Positions 1 to 9,588 of a DNA stretch of 64,000 bases are shown piece after piece. Source of the stretch: Aliiroseovarius sediminis (GTDB taxonomy: Bacteria; Pseudomonadota; Alphaproteobacteria; Rhodobacterales; Rhodobacteraceae); the NCBI RefSeq assembly GCF_022678485.1, contig NZ_JALBYP010000022.1, positions 1-64,000 of the forward strand. Direction: 5' to 3'. The notes under the pieces are model-generated. The model was not told the DNA's origin and searched no databases. It saw only the letters and a list, made by a program, of their open reading frames with translations. Within the stretch, counting starts at the first letter, position 1. The number at the start of each line of letters is the position of its first letter. A program made the position numbers and the translations under genes.

Positions 1-1113
1 GGTGGATTCACAAACGAAGTGCAAATTCTGTATTCAAACAGAGGTTTGCATGGAGATTGATGAATGGGAAGCCACTACTCTCACCTGACGTTCGAAGAGC
101 GCCGCAAGATCGACAAATGGCATGACGCAAAAATGCCGGTTCCCGAAATTGCGGACCGGCTGGGCCGCGCACCGTCGTCGATCTACCGCGAACTGAAGCG
201 CAATTACTATGACGACAAAGAAATCCCGGAGTTGAACGGCTACTACTCGGTGACCGCGCAACGCCTCTCCGAAGAGCGCCGTGCCGTCCACCGCAAGCTG
301 ATCGTGAACCCCGAGCTGAAAGCCGCCGTCGAAGACCGCCTCAAGGCCGGTTGGTCCCCCGAACAGATCGCCGGTCGCATGCGCCTGGAGCGCCATCCGG
401 TCCGTGTCAGCCACGAGACGATCTACCGTTTCGCCTACTCGAAGGACGGCCGCGAAGAACAGTTCTATCGCCACCTCCCAGAGCATCGCAGACGCCGCCG
501 ACCGCGAGGGTATCGGCGACACAACCGAACCCACATCTTCGACAGCCAAAGCCTGTCACACAGGCCCGAACGTGTCTCCGAGCGCACCGAGTTCGGCCAC
601 TGGGAGTGCGATCTGATGATGTTCCGCAAGGAACACGGCAAGATCAACGTCACCTCCCTGGTCGAGCGCGTCAGCCGCTACACGGTGGTGATGCGAAACG
701 AGGACCGCCAGTCCAAACCGATCATGGAAGCCCTGATCCAGGGCCTCGCGCCTCTGCCCGCGGATGCGCGCCAGTCGATTACCTTCGACCGAGGCACCGA
801 GTTCTCGGCCTGGCGCAAGCTGAAAGACGGGATCGGCGCGGACAGCTGGTTCTGCGATCCGCAGGCGCCGTGGCAGAAAGGTACGGTCGAGAATACCAAC
901 AACAGGTTGCGAAAGTACCTGCCCCGCTCGACCGATCCGACGGCGTTGACAAATCGATATTTGAGGTCGATTTGCCACCGCCTCAATTCCACGCCGCGCA
1001 AATGCCTTGGCTATAGAACGCCTGCAGAGGTCTTTGAAAGCGAGCTGCTGGCAATTAGCAATGGGATAGAATAGAAACGATATCAGATAGTTGCACTTCG
1101 CCGTGAGTTCACA
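1..1113 (+). mobile_element. IS30-family insertion sequence, outer ends unresolved
   Basis: One transposase gene (64-1074) is framed by inverted termini. The ten bases at 15-24 (CGAAGTGCAA) are repeated in inverted orientation at 1091-1100. Allowing a one-base indel, the similarity extends outward to about base 2 on the left and about 1113 on the right (GTGGATTCAC at 2-11 against GTGAGTTCAC at 1104-1113). The left tip lies at or beyond the window edge, so no target duplication could be confirmed. Size of about 1.1 kb and a single DDE gene fit the IS30 family. Confidence 0.75.
64..1074 (+). CDS. IS30-family transposase
   Basis: This 336-residue protein moves the surrounding insertion sequence. 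An N-terminal helix-turn-helix (about residues 8-46, LTFEERRKIDKW then SSIYRELKRN) should bind the terminal repeats. The integrase-type core shows the acidic triad D183 (HWECDL), D242 (TFDRGTEF) and E276 (GTVENTNN), a DD(33)E spacing as expected for IS30. The frame is uninterrupted and the length is normal, so the enzyme may be active. The ATG at 64 follows a GGAGA about seven bases upstream. Confidence 0.93.
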   Translation: MGSHYSHLTFEERRKIDKWHDAKMPVPEIADRLGRAPSSIYRELKRNYYDDKEIPELNGYYSVTAQRLSEERRAVHRKLIVNPELKAAVEDRLKAGWSPEQIAGRMRLERHPVRVSHETIYRFAYSKDGREEQFYRHLPEHRRRRRPRGYRRHNRTHIFDSQSLSHRPERVSERTEFGHWECDLMMFRKEHGKINVTSLVERVSRYTVVMRNEDRQSKPIMEALIQGLAPLPADARQSITFDRGTEFSAWRKLKDGIGADSWFCDPQAPWQKGTVENTNNRLRKYLPRSTDPTALTNRYLRSICHRLNSTPRKCLGYRTPAEVFESELLAISNGIE

Positions 1114-1284
1114 CAGAAAACCCCCACAAGATTGTCCCGACCGACGCCAAGCAGGCCCTTCGCCGTTCCGTCGCGCAATACACTAATCTGTTGGAGCGTG
1201 GGCAGTCCTAAACAGCGACTATGGAACTTTAGTGTGATGTCATGCGTTGAGTTATGAGGCACCCACCGCCGCGGAGGTTCTATT

Positions 1285-3531
1285 ATGTCGGATTTACGCC
1301 GCAACATCCTTACCAAACCTATTCACAAATGGGCTCGAAAAGTTATGCCTAGCCTTAGCCAGACCGAGGCCGAAGCATTGCAAGCGGGTGACATCTGGTG
1401 GGAGGCCGAGTTGTTTTCCGGCAACCCCAACTGGTCGAAACTCGCAGCTGTCGCCGAACCACAATTGACGGAAGAAGAACGCACTTTCCTTGGAGGGCCG
1501 TGCCGTGAACTCTGCGCCCTGATAGACGATTGGAAAATCAACCACGAAGCCGCTGACCTGCCACCCGAAGCTTGGGCTTTTCTGCGTCAGCATAAATTCT
1601 TTGGCATGATTATCGACAAAAAACATGGTGGGCTGGGCTTCTCGGCCTATGCCCATTCCGAAGTCGTGCGGTTTTTGTCCACCCGTTCCGTTGCGGCCGC
1701 CGTAACCGTGATGGTCCCCAATTCGCTTGGACCGGGTGAGCTTTTGCATATGTTCGGGACCGATGACCAGAAAGAACACTGGCTACCCCGTCTTGCGGAT
1801 GGCCGCGAATTGCCCGCCTTTGGCCTGACCAGCGCCGAGGCTGGGTCTGACGCGGCGGCCATGAAAGATGACGGCGTGATCGAAAAGGGCCAATGGCAAG
1901 GCGAGGAAGTGCTGGGCATCCGGCTGAACTGGGCCAAGCGGTATATCACCTTGTCGCCCGTCTGCACCGTACTGGGCCTTGCCTTCAAACTGCGCGACCC
2001 CCACGGGCATCTGGGCGATGTGGAAGACATCGGCATCACCTGCGCCTTGATCCCCACCGATCTTGCGGGGGTAGATATAGGGCGGCGTCATATTCCGTCG
2101 TCCACAATGTTTATGAACGGGCCGACAACAGGCACGGACGTGTTTATTCCTTTGGATCACATCATCGGCGGGCCGGAATATGCCGGGCGTGGCTGGATGA
2201 TGTTGATGAGCGCGCTGGCCGCCGGGCGCGGCATTTCGCTGCCGTCAATGGGCTGTGCCGCCATCGCCCTGTCGGCGCATACCACCGGTGCATATTCGCG
2301 CATCCGGGAACAGTTCAACCTGCCCATCGGTATGTTTGGCGGGGTTCAAGTGCGTTTGGGGCGGCTCGCCGCTGACGCGTATTCTATGGATGCAGCCCGC
2401 CGCCTGACCTGCGCCGGCCTTGACGAAGGCCATGCGCTTTCGATCATCTCGGCGATAATGAAAGCGCACGCCACGTTCCGTATGCGCGATGCGATTAACG
2501 ACGCGATGGACGTGCATTCCGGCAAAGCGGTTATCGACGGACCTTCCAATTATTTGTTGCCGCTTTATCGCGCGGTGCCCATCGGCATCACGGTCGAGGG
2601 GGCCAATATCGTCACCCGTAGCCTGATTATCTTCGGGCAAGGCGCGATCCGGGCGCATCCTCATATGTTGGACAACGTTCAGGCCCTGTCCGAAGCCGAC
2701 GACAGCAAAAGTCTTGAAAAGTTCGATCGCAGTTTCTGGGCGCATGTCAGCCATACGACCAAGACGATGGGGCGTGCCATTGGGCGGGCATGGACGGGCG
2801 GATACTTCGCCCCAGCCCCGAAAGCAGGCAAGATGACCTGGGCCTATCGCCAGTTGGCGCGTTGGTCCGCAGCCTATGCGCTGACCGCCGATTTTGCGTT
2901 CCTGACGATGGGTGGCGCCCTGAAGCGGAACGAGATGATTTCGGCGCGCATGGGCGATATCTTGTCTGAAATGTATATCCTTTCCGCCACCCTCAAACGT
3001 TGGCAGGATGAAGGGCAGCAACAGGCCGACCTGCCCGTGGTGGAATACACCGCCGCACGCGGTATCCAACGTATTCAGTTGGCGCTGGACGAGGTACTTG
3101 ACGCATTCCCTGCGCGGTGGGCCGCATGGCTTTTACGGGCGATCACACTGCCCGGTGGTCGCGCGCGCGGGCCATCCGACAAGCTTATCAAGGAGTGTGC
3201 AGACCTGATCTATGAACCCTCAGACACCCGTGACCGTATCACGGGACGGGTCTTTGAAGGATGTGCGCGGGATGGCATCATAGATCTGAACAAGGCTTAC
3301 GCTGCCGTGATCGACTGTGCGCCTTTGATGAAAAAACTGCGCGAGGCGAAGTTGACACCCGAAAGCGGGCTGGAGGCCGGCGTTATCTCGGACGCCGACG
3401 CCACCCGGATCGCAGAGATGCAGGCACTGGTCGACAAGGTGATCGCCGTTGATGAATACACGCCGAAAGAACTAGCTGCCCTTTACCCCGAACTGAAGGT
3501 GCCGACCAAGCATCAGGAGGCTGCAGAATGA
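1285..3531 (+). CDS. fadE: FadE-type acyl-CoA dehydrogenase
   Basis: A flavoenzyme of 748 residues catalysing the first step of beta-oxidation, acyl-CoA to trans-2-enoyl-CoA. It has the long FadE layout: an acyl-CoA dehydrogenase core (about 80-470) plus a C-terminal DUF1974-like extension. Signature stretches recognisable from E. coli FadE include WWEAELFSGNPNW, VPNSLGPGELL, LTSAEAGSDA and IFGQGAIRAHP. The N-terminal membrane segment of E. coli FadE (814 aa) is absent, so this form begins about where the conserved region starts. GGAGG lies at 1273-1277, seven bases before the ATG. The stop overlaps the thiolase start by ATGA, so the two are probably cotranscribed. Confidence 0.92.
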   Translation: MSDLRRNILTKPIHKWARKVMPSLSQTEAEALQAGDIWWEAELFSGNPNWSKLAAVAEPQLTEEERTFLGGPCRELCALIDDWKINHEAADLPPEAWAFLRQHKFFGMIIDKKHGGLGFSAYAHSEVVRFLSTRSVAAAVTVMVPNSLGPGELLHMFGTDDQKEHWLPRLADGRELPAFGLTSAEAGSDAAAMKDDGVIEKGQWQGEEVLGIRLNWAKRYITLSPVCTVLGLAFKLRDPHGHLGDVEDIGITCALIPTDLAGVDIGRRHIPSSTMFMNGPTTGTDVFIPLDHIIGGPEYAGRGWMMLMSALAAGRGISLPSMGCAAIALSAHTTGAYSRIREQFNLPIGMFGGVQVRLGRLAADAYSMDAARRLTCAGLDEGHALSIISAIMKAHATFRMRDAINDAMDVHSGKAVIDGPSNYLLPLYRAVPIGITVEGANIVTRSLIIFGQGAIRAHPHMLDNVQALSEADDSKSLEKFDRSFWAHVSHTTKTMGRAIGRAWTGGYFAPAPKAGKMTWAYRQLARWSAAYALTADFAFLTMGGALKRNEMISARMGDILSEMYILSATLKRWQDEGQQQADLPVVEYTAARGIQRIQLALDEVLDAFPARWAAWLLRAITLPGGRARGPSDKLIKECADLIYEPSDTRDRITGRVFEGCARDGIIDLNKAYAAVIDCAPLMKKLREAKLTPESGLEAGVISDADATRIAEMQALVDKVIAVDEYTPKELAALYPELKVPTKHQEAAE

Positions 3532-4811
3532 CCCGTCCCGTTTATCTTGTCGATGGGGCCCGCACGCCCTTTTTGAAGGCCGAAGGCAAACCCGGCCCTT
3601 TCACACCTGTCGATCTTGCGGTGCAATGTGGGCGCCCGCTGCTTTTGCGTCAAATGTTTGATCCGCGCGCACTTGATCTGGTGATCCTTGGCTGCGTCAA
3701 CGTGATCGCGGACGAAATGAACCCGGCGCGCGTGGCCGCCTTGCGGCTGGGATTAGGGGCCGAGATGGTCGCGTTCACCATGCAGATCAATTGCGGATCA
3801 GGGATGCAGTCAATTGATACCGCCTATCGCTATATCCGTGACGGCAGCCACGACATGATCCTAGCAGGTGGGGCCGAGGCGTTAAGCCACGCGCCCCTGA
3901 CCCTTCGCCAAGACGCGGTGGAATGGTTTGGCGGCATGGCGCAAGCCAAGGGGCCCGTGGCGCAGGCCAAAGCGTTGACCGGGCTGCGTCCGGATTTTTT
4001 CAAGCCCGTTATCGGGCTGGAACGCGGTCTGACCGACCCGATCACCACACTGAACATGGGACAAACAGCCGAGGTGCTGGCGCACCATTTCGACATCGAC
4101 CGCAAGACGGCGGATGCCTATGCGATGGAAAGCCATCTGCGGCTTGCCAAAGCGCAAGAAGAAGGCTGGCTGACGGACGAGGTCATGCCAGCCTTTGACA
4201 ATGACGGCACCGTTTATGACCACGACAACGGCGTGCGCCCTGACAGCAATATGGAAGGGCTTGCCAAGCCGAAACCGGCGTTTGAACGCCCTCATGGCAA
4301 GGTCACGGCGGGCAATTCCAGCCAGATCACCGATGGCGCGTCCTGGGTCATCGTTGCGTCCGAGGACGCGGTGGAAAAGCACGGGCTGACACCGTTGGCG
4401 CGGATTGTGGACAGCGAATGGGCGGCACTGGACCCAAAGATTATGGGGCTTGGCCCGGTTCTGGCCTCGACCCCGCTTGCGCGGCGCAACGGGATGGATT
4501 TGGACGATGTAGGGCTGTGGGAACTGAACGAAGCGTTCGCCGCGCAGGTTCTGGCCTGTCTTGCCGCTTGGCAGCATGACGAGTTCTGCCGCGAGGTTCT
4601 GGGGCTGGACGGCGCGTTCGGGCGGATTGACCGTGACCGGCTTAACGTTGATGGCGGCGCAATTTCCTTGGGCCATCCGGTGGGCACCAGTGGCAACCGG
4701 ATCGTGCTACATTTGGCGAACGCGATGCGAAGGCTTGACCGCAAGACGGGTATCGCGACCGAATGTATCGGTGGCGGACTGGGCGGTGCAATGATGTTGG
4801 AGGCTGTGTGA
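3528..4811 (+). CDS. fadI: Acetyl-CoA C-acyltransferase, FadI-type thiolase
   Basis: A 427-residue thiolase that cleaves 3-ketoacyl-CoA with CoA to give acetyl-CoA and a shortened acyl-CoA. The acyl-carrying cysteine is C89 (INCGSGMQ); H383 (GHPVGTSG) and C413 (ECIGGGLGG) complete the active site. Length and the C-terminal stretch around FCREVLGLDGAFGRID resemble FadI rather than the shorter FadA. It overlaps the upstream dehydrogenase by four bases, and its TGA is fused to the next gene's ATG (TGATG at 4809-4813), indicating translational coupling. Confidence 0.88.
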   Translation: MTRPVYLVDGARTPFLKAEGKPGPFTPVDLAVQCGRPLLLRQMFDPRALDLVILGCVNVIADEMNPARVAALRLGLGAEMVAFTMQINCGSGMQSIDTAYRYIRDGSHDMILAGGAEALSHAPLTLRQDAVEWFGGMAQAKGPVAQAKALTGLRPDFFKPVIGLERGLTDPITTLNMGQTAEVLAHHFDIDRKTADAYAMESHLRLAKAQEEGWLTDEVMPAFDNDGTVYDHDNGVRPDSNMEGLAKPKPAFERPHGKVTAGNSSQITDGASWVIVASEDAVEKHGLTPLARIVDSEWAALDPKIMGLGPVLASTPLARRNGMDLDDVGLWELNEAFAAQVLACLAAWQHDEFCREVLGLDGAFGRIDRDRLNVDGGAISLGHPVGTSGNRIVLHLANAMRRLDRKTGIATECIGGGLGGAMMLEAV

Positions 4812-6874
4812 TGATCGGACCTGTTCTGCGCCATATGGGCGAAACGAAACTCGAACTTGGCCCAGCGACCCAAGCCGCCCACCCTTGGCGACGGGGCGAA
4901 GATAACGGCGTCGTCTGGCTGGTTCTGGATTGCGAGGGCAGTTCAGTCAATACCATCGCGCGCGCCGAAATCGAAGGGCTGGCGACCGAATTGGATCGGC
5001 TGGAACAACAGCCCCCCAAAGGTGTCGTGATCCGTTCGGCCAAACCTGCGGGTTTCGCCGTCGGAGCCGATATCAAACAATTCGACGACATGGCACGCGA
5101 CGGTGCCACCGATATGTTGCGTCAGGGCCATGCGGTGCTTGACCGGCTTGAAGCGCTGCCCTGCCCCACCATCGCCGTGGTGCATGGGCCCGCCATTGGG
5201 GCTGGTCTGGAAATCGCGCTTGCCTGTGAACGGCGCATTGCCGTGCCAGGGGCCAGTTTCGGCGCGCCCGAGGTGAAACTGGGCCTGCATCCCGGCCTTG
5301 GCGCAACCTTCCGCTTGCCTGCGCTGATCGACCCACTAGAGGCAATGACGCTGATGCTGACCGGCAAAACGGCGCATACGAAGAAAGCCAAATCACTTGG
5401 CATCGTGGACGAGATTGTGCGCGAACGCCATATCGCCGCTGCGGTCCATGCAATGCTTGAGCACGAGGCCGACCGCAGCCTTGGTGTCAAGGCGCGGGCT
5501 TTGAAATACGGTGGGCGCAGCCTCGCCGCCCGCCAAATGCGCAATGAGACCGAAAAACAGGCGCCAAAAGAACACTACCCCGCGCCCTATCGACTGATCG
5601 ACAATTGGGAACAGCACGGGGACGACCGCGACGCGATGCAGCAGGCGGAAATCGACAGTTTCACCGAGTTACTGGATACGGACACCTCAAAAAACCTCCG
5701 CCGGGTGTTTTTCCTGCGCCAGCGCCTGAAGGATGGACCACGCGGCGCAGATGACATCGCCCATGTTCACGTGATCGGTGCCGGTGCAATGGGGGCCGAG
5801 ATCGCGGCTTGGGCTGCGGTGAAAGGCAAACGCGTCACCTTGGGGGATGTCGACACCGCCCCACTGGGGCAGGCTGTGGCACAGACCCGTAAGATTGCCG
5901 AAGGCGCGCACCTGTCGGATATCGAAATCCGCGATGCTCTTGACCGGATGGTGCCCGACCCCCGCGGATACGGCGTTGCCCATGCCGATCTGGTGATCGA
6001 AGCGGGACCGGAAAAGGTTGAGACCAAGCGCAAAATCTATGACAGTGTTGCGGCGCAAATAAAGCCCGGTGCGATCCTTGCGAGCAACACATCCTCGTTG
6101 TCGCTGGACGATTTGAAGACGGCCGCTCCCGACATCAAACGTTTCGCGGGACTGCATTTCTTTAACCCCGTGTCAAAAATGCAGTTGGTCGAGGTCGTCC
6201 GACACAACGGCACCGACAAAGAAACCATAACCCGCCTTGCCGCGTTCTGCGGGGGCATTGATCGGTTGCCGGTGCAGGTGCGCGATTATCCCGGCTTCCT
6301 CGTCAATCGCGCACTGACCCCATATTTACTTGAGGCAATGGTACTGATGGACGAAGGCATCGCGAAAGAGGTCATCGACACCGCCGCCATTCGCTTCGGG
6401 ATGCCGATGGGACCTGTCGCGCTGGCCGATCAGGTCGGTCTTGATATCGGGCTGCATGTGGGCGACAGCCTGAAGGCGGCTTTGGACAAACCTCTGGCGA
6501 AGATCAGCGATGATTTGCGCAAGAAAGTTGATAAAGGCGAGCTTGGTAAAAAGACCGGGCGCGGGTTCTATGACTGGTCACAAGGCACACCGCGACCGGA
6601 TGCGTCGCTGGATGATGCGCCAGATGATCTGACGGACCGGCTTATCCTTCCCATGCTGGACGCATGTATCGAGTGTTTGCGCAAGGATATCGTGGGCAGC
6701 GCGGACGAAGTCGACGGCGCGATGATTTTTGCCACTGGCTTCCCTCCGTTTCGCGGCGGCCCGATGCATTACGCACGCCAGCGCGGCACAGAAGATATCA
6801 CGGCCCGGTTGAAGAATCTGGCCGACCGGCACGGTCCACGCTTTGCCCCTGATCGCGGTTGGTCAAACATTTGA
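4811..6874 (+). CDS. fadJ: FadJ/FadB-type enoyl-CoA hydratase / 3-hydroxyacyl-CoA dehydrogenase
   Basis: A multifunctional beta-oxidation protein of 687 residues. The N-terminal crotonase domain keeps both catalytic glutamates (GAGLEIALA and GAPEVKLGLHPG). A Rossmann domain begins near residue 320 with GAGAMG, and the dehydrogenase catalytic His lies in FAGLHFFNPVSKMQ. A C-terminal HCDH domain follows. An upstream in-frame ATG at 4763 lies inside the thiolase gene; the start at 4811 is preferred because GGAGG at 4799-4803 precedes it and it overlaps the thiolase stop. It completes a fadE-fadI-fadJ operon. Confidence 0.9.
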   Translation: MIGPVLRHMGETKLELGPATQAAHPWRRGEDNGVVWLVLDCEGSSVNTIARAEIEGLATELDRLEQQPPKGVVIRSAKPAGFAVGADIKQFDDMARDGATDMLRQGHAVLDRLEALPCPTIAVVHGPAIGAGLEIALACERRIAVPGASFGAPEVKLGLHPGLGATFRLPALIDPLEAMTLMLTGKTAHTKKAKSLGIVDEIVRERHIAAAVHAMLEHEADRSLGVKARALKYGGRSLAARQMRNETEKQAPKEHYPAPYRLIDNWEQHGDDRDAMQQAEIDSFTELLDTDTSKNLRRVFFLRQRLKDGPRGADDIAHVHVIGAGAMGAEIAAWAAVKGKRVTLGDVDTAPLGQAVAQTRKIAEGAHLSDIEIRDALDRMVPDPRGYGVAHADLVIEAGPEKVETKRKIYDSVAAQIKPGAILASNTSSLSLDDLKTAAPDIKRFAGLHFFNPVSKMQLVEVVRHNGTDKETITRLAAFCGGIDRLPVQVRDYPGFLVNRALTPYLLEAMVLMDEGIAKEVIDTAAIRFGMPMGPVALADQVGLDIGLHVGDSLKAALDKPLAKISDDLRKKVDKGELGKKTGRGFYDWSQGTPRPDASLDDAPDDLTDRLILPMLDACIECLRKDIVGSADEVDGAMIFATGFPPFRGGPMHYARQRGTEDITARLKNLADRHGPRFAPDRGWSNI

Positions 6875-6887
6875 TGCAGAAGCGGTG

Positions 6888-7067
6888 ATGGACAGATGCG
6901 GCTGCGCGGGCACGAAGGCCGACTGCATTGCGGCCCTGATCGCCGTCGCAAACCCGCCGCACCCTGACGAAGTTCAGGCGATCAAACGCATGGGCTGGAC
7001 AACGGGCGGCGGGCTGACGGCGTGGGCCTTTCGCGATGCACTACGCATAATCGCGAAGGATCGGTGA
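6888..7067 (+). CDS. Small hypothetical protein, doubtful
   Basis: A 59-codon open frame begins 14 bases after the fadJ stop and ends before the convergent aldehyde dehydrogenase. The product starts MDRCGCAGTKADC and ends with a basic helix-like segment (AFRDALRIIAKDR). The same frame is open upstream into fadJ from 6843. I do not recognise a family and no strong ribosome site precedes it. It may be chance coding in GC-rich DNA. Confidence 0.25.
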   Translation: MDRCGCAGTKADCIAALIAVANPPHPDEVQAIKRMGWTTGGGLTAWAFRDALRIIAKDR

Positions 7068-7100
7068 TATCGCGCATTTCATCAATGACGCGCCTTTAGG

Positions 7101-8480
7101 TCAGGTGGTTATGTGCAAGGCTTTGGCATTGACGAACTCTTTCATGCCGAAGCCACCATGCTCTCGGCCATAGCCAGATTGTTTCACACCTCCGAATGGC
7201 ATGTTGGGTGTCGCAAGGCCAAATCCATTGATGAACACCATGCCCGTATCGAAATGGTCAGCTGCAAGTTTTTTGGCCCGGTTCACATCACCCGAGAAAA
7301 TACCGCCGCCCAGACCATATTTACTGTCATTCGCAACGCGCATCGCATCGTCAGTATCCTTGGCTCGGATCAATGCGGCCACGGGACCGAACAATTCATC
7401 ATCATAAGCCGGCTGGCCCGGCGCGACGTTGGCCAGAACGGTTGCCGGATAAAAGTACCCATCACCGTCAGGGATCGTTCCGCCGCAGAGAATACGCGCG
7501 CCTTTCCCCACGCTTTCCTTAACCTGCCTGTGTAGATCATCGCGCAGATCATTGCGGGCCATCGGCCCCATATCCACACCGTTTTTCATGGGATCACCGA
7601 ACCGGGCGTTTTGCATCGCGTTGACGAAGGCTTTGCAAAATTCATCGTAGATTTCATCTACAACGATGAAACGTTTCGCTGCGATACAGGTTTCACCATT
7701 GTTATAGATGCGCCCTTGAACGCACATTTTTACCGCTTGATCCAAATCCGCGTCCCCAAGCACGATATAGGCGTCGTTCGACCCCAGTTCGAGCACGGTC
7801 TTCTTCAACATTTTCCCTGCGCGTTCGGCAACAACGGCACCCGCAGCGGGGCTTCCGGTCAGGGTCACGCCCCGCACAAGATCATTGTCTATGACCGCAT
7901 TTGATTGGTCATGCGAGATGACCAACACTTTAAAAAGATGTTCAGGGAGTCCGGCCTCGCGATAAAGCTTTTCCAGCATTTTGCCGCTGCCGGTGACCGA
8001 ACTGGCGTGCTTCAAAAGGACGCCGTTCCCGGCCATCAGATTAGCGATGGAATACCGGATGACCTGATAGGCGGGAAAGTTCCACGGCTGAATTCCATAG
8101 ACGACACCGATCGGGGAATAAACGATTTGACCCTCACCCCCATCCGGCAACGCCCGTTCTTCCGGGGCCAATGCATCCGGGCCGTTCTGCGCGGTCCAGT
8201 CGCAAATGGCGGTGCAAAGCTCTATCTCCTGCTGGCTCTGAGATAGGAGTTTGCCCATCTCAGCGGTCATCAACTGGGCCAGTTCATCACTGTTTTCACG
8301 AAGCTTTTCACCGATGGCTTTGATGACTTTGGCGCGTTCGGAATGGTCTTTGTGCCGCCACATTAGAAACGCCTCGTGACAGGCCTCGATGGCTGACGTC
8401 ATCTGATCGTCCGACATCAGGGGATAGGTCTGCAAGGCTTCGCCGGTTGCGGGATTGATTGTTTGGATACCATTGGTCAT
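7101..8480 (-). CDS. NAD(P)-dependent aldehyde dehydrogenase, succinate-semialdehyde type
   Basis: A 459-residue ALDH-superfamily enzyme oxidising an aldehyde to a carboxylate. Seen are the cofactor-binding Trp-Asn segment (GIQPWNFPAYQVI), the general base E231 in LELGSND and the nucleophile C265 in NNGETCIAAKRF. Overall the sequence resembles the short Sad/YneI and GabD-like succinate-semialdehyde dehydrogenases; the substrate cannot be fixed from sequence alone. It starts with GGGAGG upstream and is convergent with the beta-oxidation operon, from which it is probably transcribed independently. Confidence 0.85.
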   Translation of the reverse strand: MTNGIQTINPATGEALQTYPLMSDDQMTSAIEACHEAFLMWRHKDHSERAKVIKAIGEKLRENSDELAQLMTAEMGKLLSQSQQEIELCTAICDWTAQNGPDALAPEERALPDGGEGQIVYSPIGVVYGIQPWNFPAYQVIRYSIANLMAGNGVLLKHASSVTGSGKMLEKLYREAGLPEHLFKVLVISHDQSNAVIDNDLVRGVTLTGSPAAGAVVAERAGKMLKKTVLELGSNDAYIVLGDADLDQAVKMCVQGRIYNNGETCIAAKRFIVVDEIYDEFCKAFVNAMQNARFGDPMKNGVDMGPMARNDLRDDLHRQVKESVGKGARILCGGTIPDGDGYFYPATVLANVAPGQPAYDDELFGPVAALIRAKDTDDAMRVANDSKYGLGGGIFSGDVNRAKKLAADHFDTGMVFINGFGLATPNMPFGGVKQSGYGREHGGFGMKEFVNAKALHITT

Positions 8481-8573
8481 GTGAAAAGCCTCCCTCGGTT
8501 CATCGAATTTAAGGTAAACGCGTCAGGTGTCCGCAAAGTTCCGAGCGAACGACGGCAACGTTTATCCATTTCA

Positions 8574-8774
8574 TCAATCCGCCTCCTCATCCTCTTCGAC
8601 ATAATCCGGCAATCCATCACGCGAGGTTGAAGCGAAATCTTCCAGTTCCTCCTCGCTCATCGTGTCGTACATGTCTTTCGACGCACCTTGCAGGTCAGAC
8701 ACGTTCGTCTCGCCCCTCTTGGCGGACAGCGCCGCACCTGCGGCTTTCTGTTGGGCTTTGGATTTGGCTGGCAT
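8574..8774 (-). CDS. DUF3008 family small protein
   Basis: A 66-residue protein with a basic, Ala-rich N-terminus (MPAKSKAQQKAAGAALSAKRG) and an acidic C-terminus (about 10 Asp/Glu in the last 20 residues). The N-terminal pattern is that of DUF3008, whose function is unknown to me. The ATG at 8774 is chosen over a TTG at 8789 because AAAGGAAAG sits directly upstream of it. It stands alone between the aldehyde dehydrogenase and a winged-helix regulator. Confidence 0.75.
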   Translation of the reverse strand: MPAKSKAQQKAAGAALSAKRGETNVSDLQGASKDMYDTMSEEELEDFASTSRDGLPDYVEEDEEAD

Positions 8775-8884
8775 GGTCTTTCCTTTCAAATCTGCGTTGC
8801 ACTCGCTTTAAAAACGATGAATGCGGACGAAAGGTTCCCGCAGGGCGGTCGGCTTTGTTAGATTTCTCTGGTCAGAGCCCTGGC

Positions 8885-9418
8885 TTATAACGACGCAGCC
8901 GCCCGGCTTGCCTGATCGTAATGACCTGACAATGCGCGCAAATTGCGGGCAAGTTCGCGCATTTCGGTGCCTGACAGGTCGGTAGAGGCCAGCCCGTCCA
9001 GCAGGCATTGGCGGCGCACGTCGCGGTAGGCTTTACAAAGAGACACGCCTTCCGGGGATGTGCTGTAAAATACCTCTTTCCCGCGCTTCTCGGTCATCAG
9101 AAGGCCGGCTTTCAGCAGTTTGCGCAGGGCATAGTTGACGTTGTGGCTGTCTTCGATGTTCAGCAGAAAGCAGATGTCGGACAGACGCTTATCGCGGGCG
9201 CGGTGGTTGACGTTGTGCAGGATAAGGATGTCGAGAGGGCTGAGTTCGGACTGCCCTGCAGCGGCCATACAGCGGGTCGTCCAACGCGAGAACGCGTTGA
9301 AGGCGATGATCATACCAAATTCCAATTCGGACAGCTCCCACCCCTCGCCTTCTGCCAAGTGGCGCGAGGACACGATCCGCCGGTTGTCAGTGCTGTGTTC
9401 GGTCATGATCTCTGCCAT
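8885..9418 (-). CDS. MarR-like winged-helix transcriptional regulator
   Basis: A 177-residue protein whose middle (about residues 55-130) reads as a winged helix: LSPLDILILHNV, a recognition region SHNVNYALRKLLKAGLL and a wing EKRGKEVFYSTSPEG. It belongs to the broad MarR-type wHTH class; no ligand domain is obvious. It is divergent from the TRAP-pxp operon, and the shared 170-bp intergenic region carries four AAACGT elements, making it the likely local regulator. A second in-frame ATG at 9406 is an alternative start. Confidence 0.8.
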   Translation of the reverse strand: MAEIMTEHSTDNRRIVSSRHLAEGEGWELSELEFGMIIAFNAFSRWTTRCMAAAGQSELSPLDILILHNVNHRARDKRLSDICFLLNIEDSHNVNYALRKLLKAGLLMTEKRGKEVFYSTSPEGVSLCKAYRDVRRQCLLDGLASTDLSGTEMRELARNLRALSGHYDQASRAAASL

Positions 9419-9437
9419 CTATGTTTATAAAACCCCG

Positions 9438-9555
9438 ACGTTTCACCTATGTTGTGTCATGATGATTGTGTGATTTCAACAATCACTAATCCTTCACATC
9501 CATCGTGACCATTATTAGCGAAACGTTGACATTTTACAAACGTTATGACAAACGT
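9438..9555. promoter_or_regulatory. Repeated AAACGT elements in divergent regulator/TRAP promoter
   Basis: The hexamer AAACGT occurs at 9521-9526, 9538-9543 and 9550-9555, and its reverse complement at 9438-9443. Neighbouring bases are also similar (AAACGTTGAC, AAACGTTATGAC, AAACGTCACG). A TTGACA at 9526-9531 overlaps the first copy, though no clear -10 box follows at normal spacing. The arrangement suggests an operator for the divergent winged-helix protein or another regulator. Confidence 0.45.
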
Positions 9556-9588
9556 CACGCAGAAACATGGATTCTGGGAGGATTAAAA

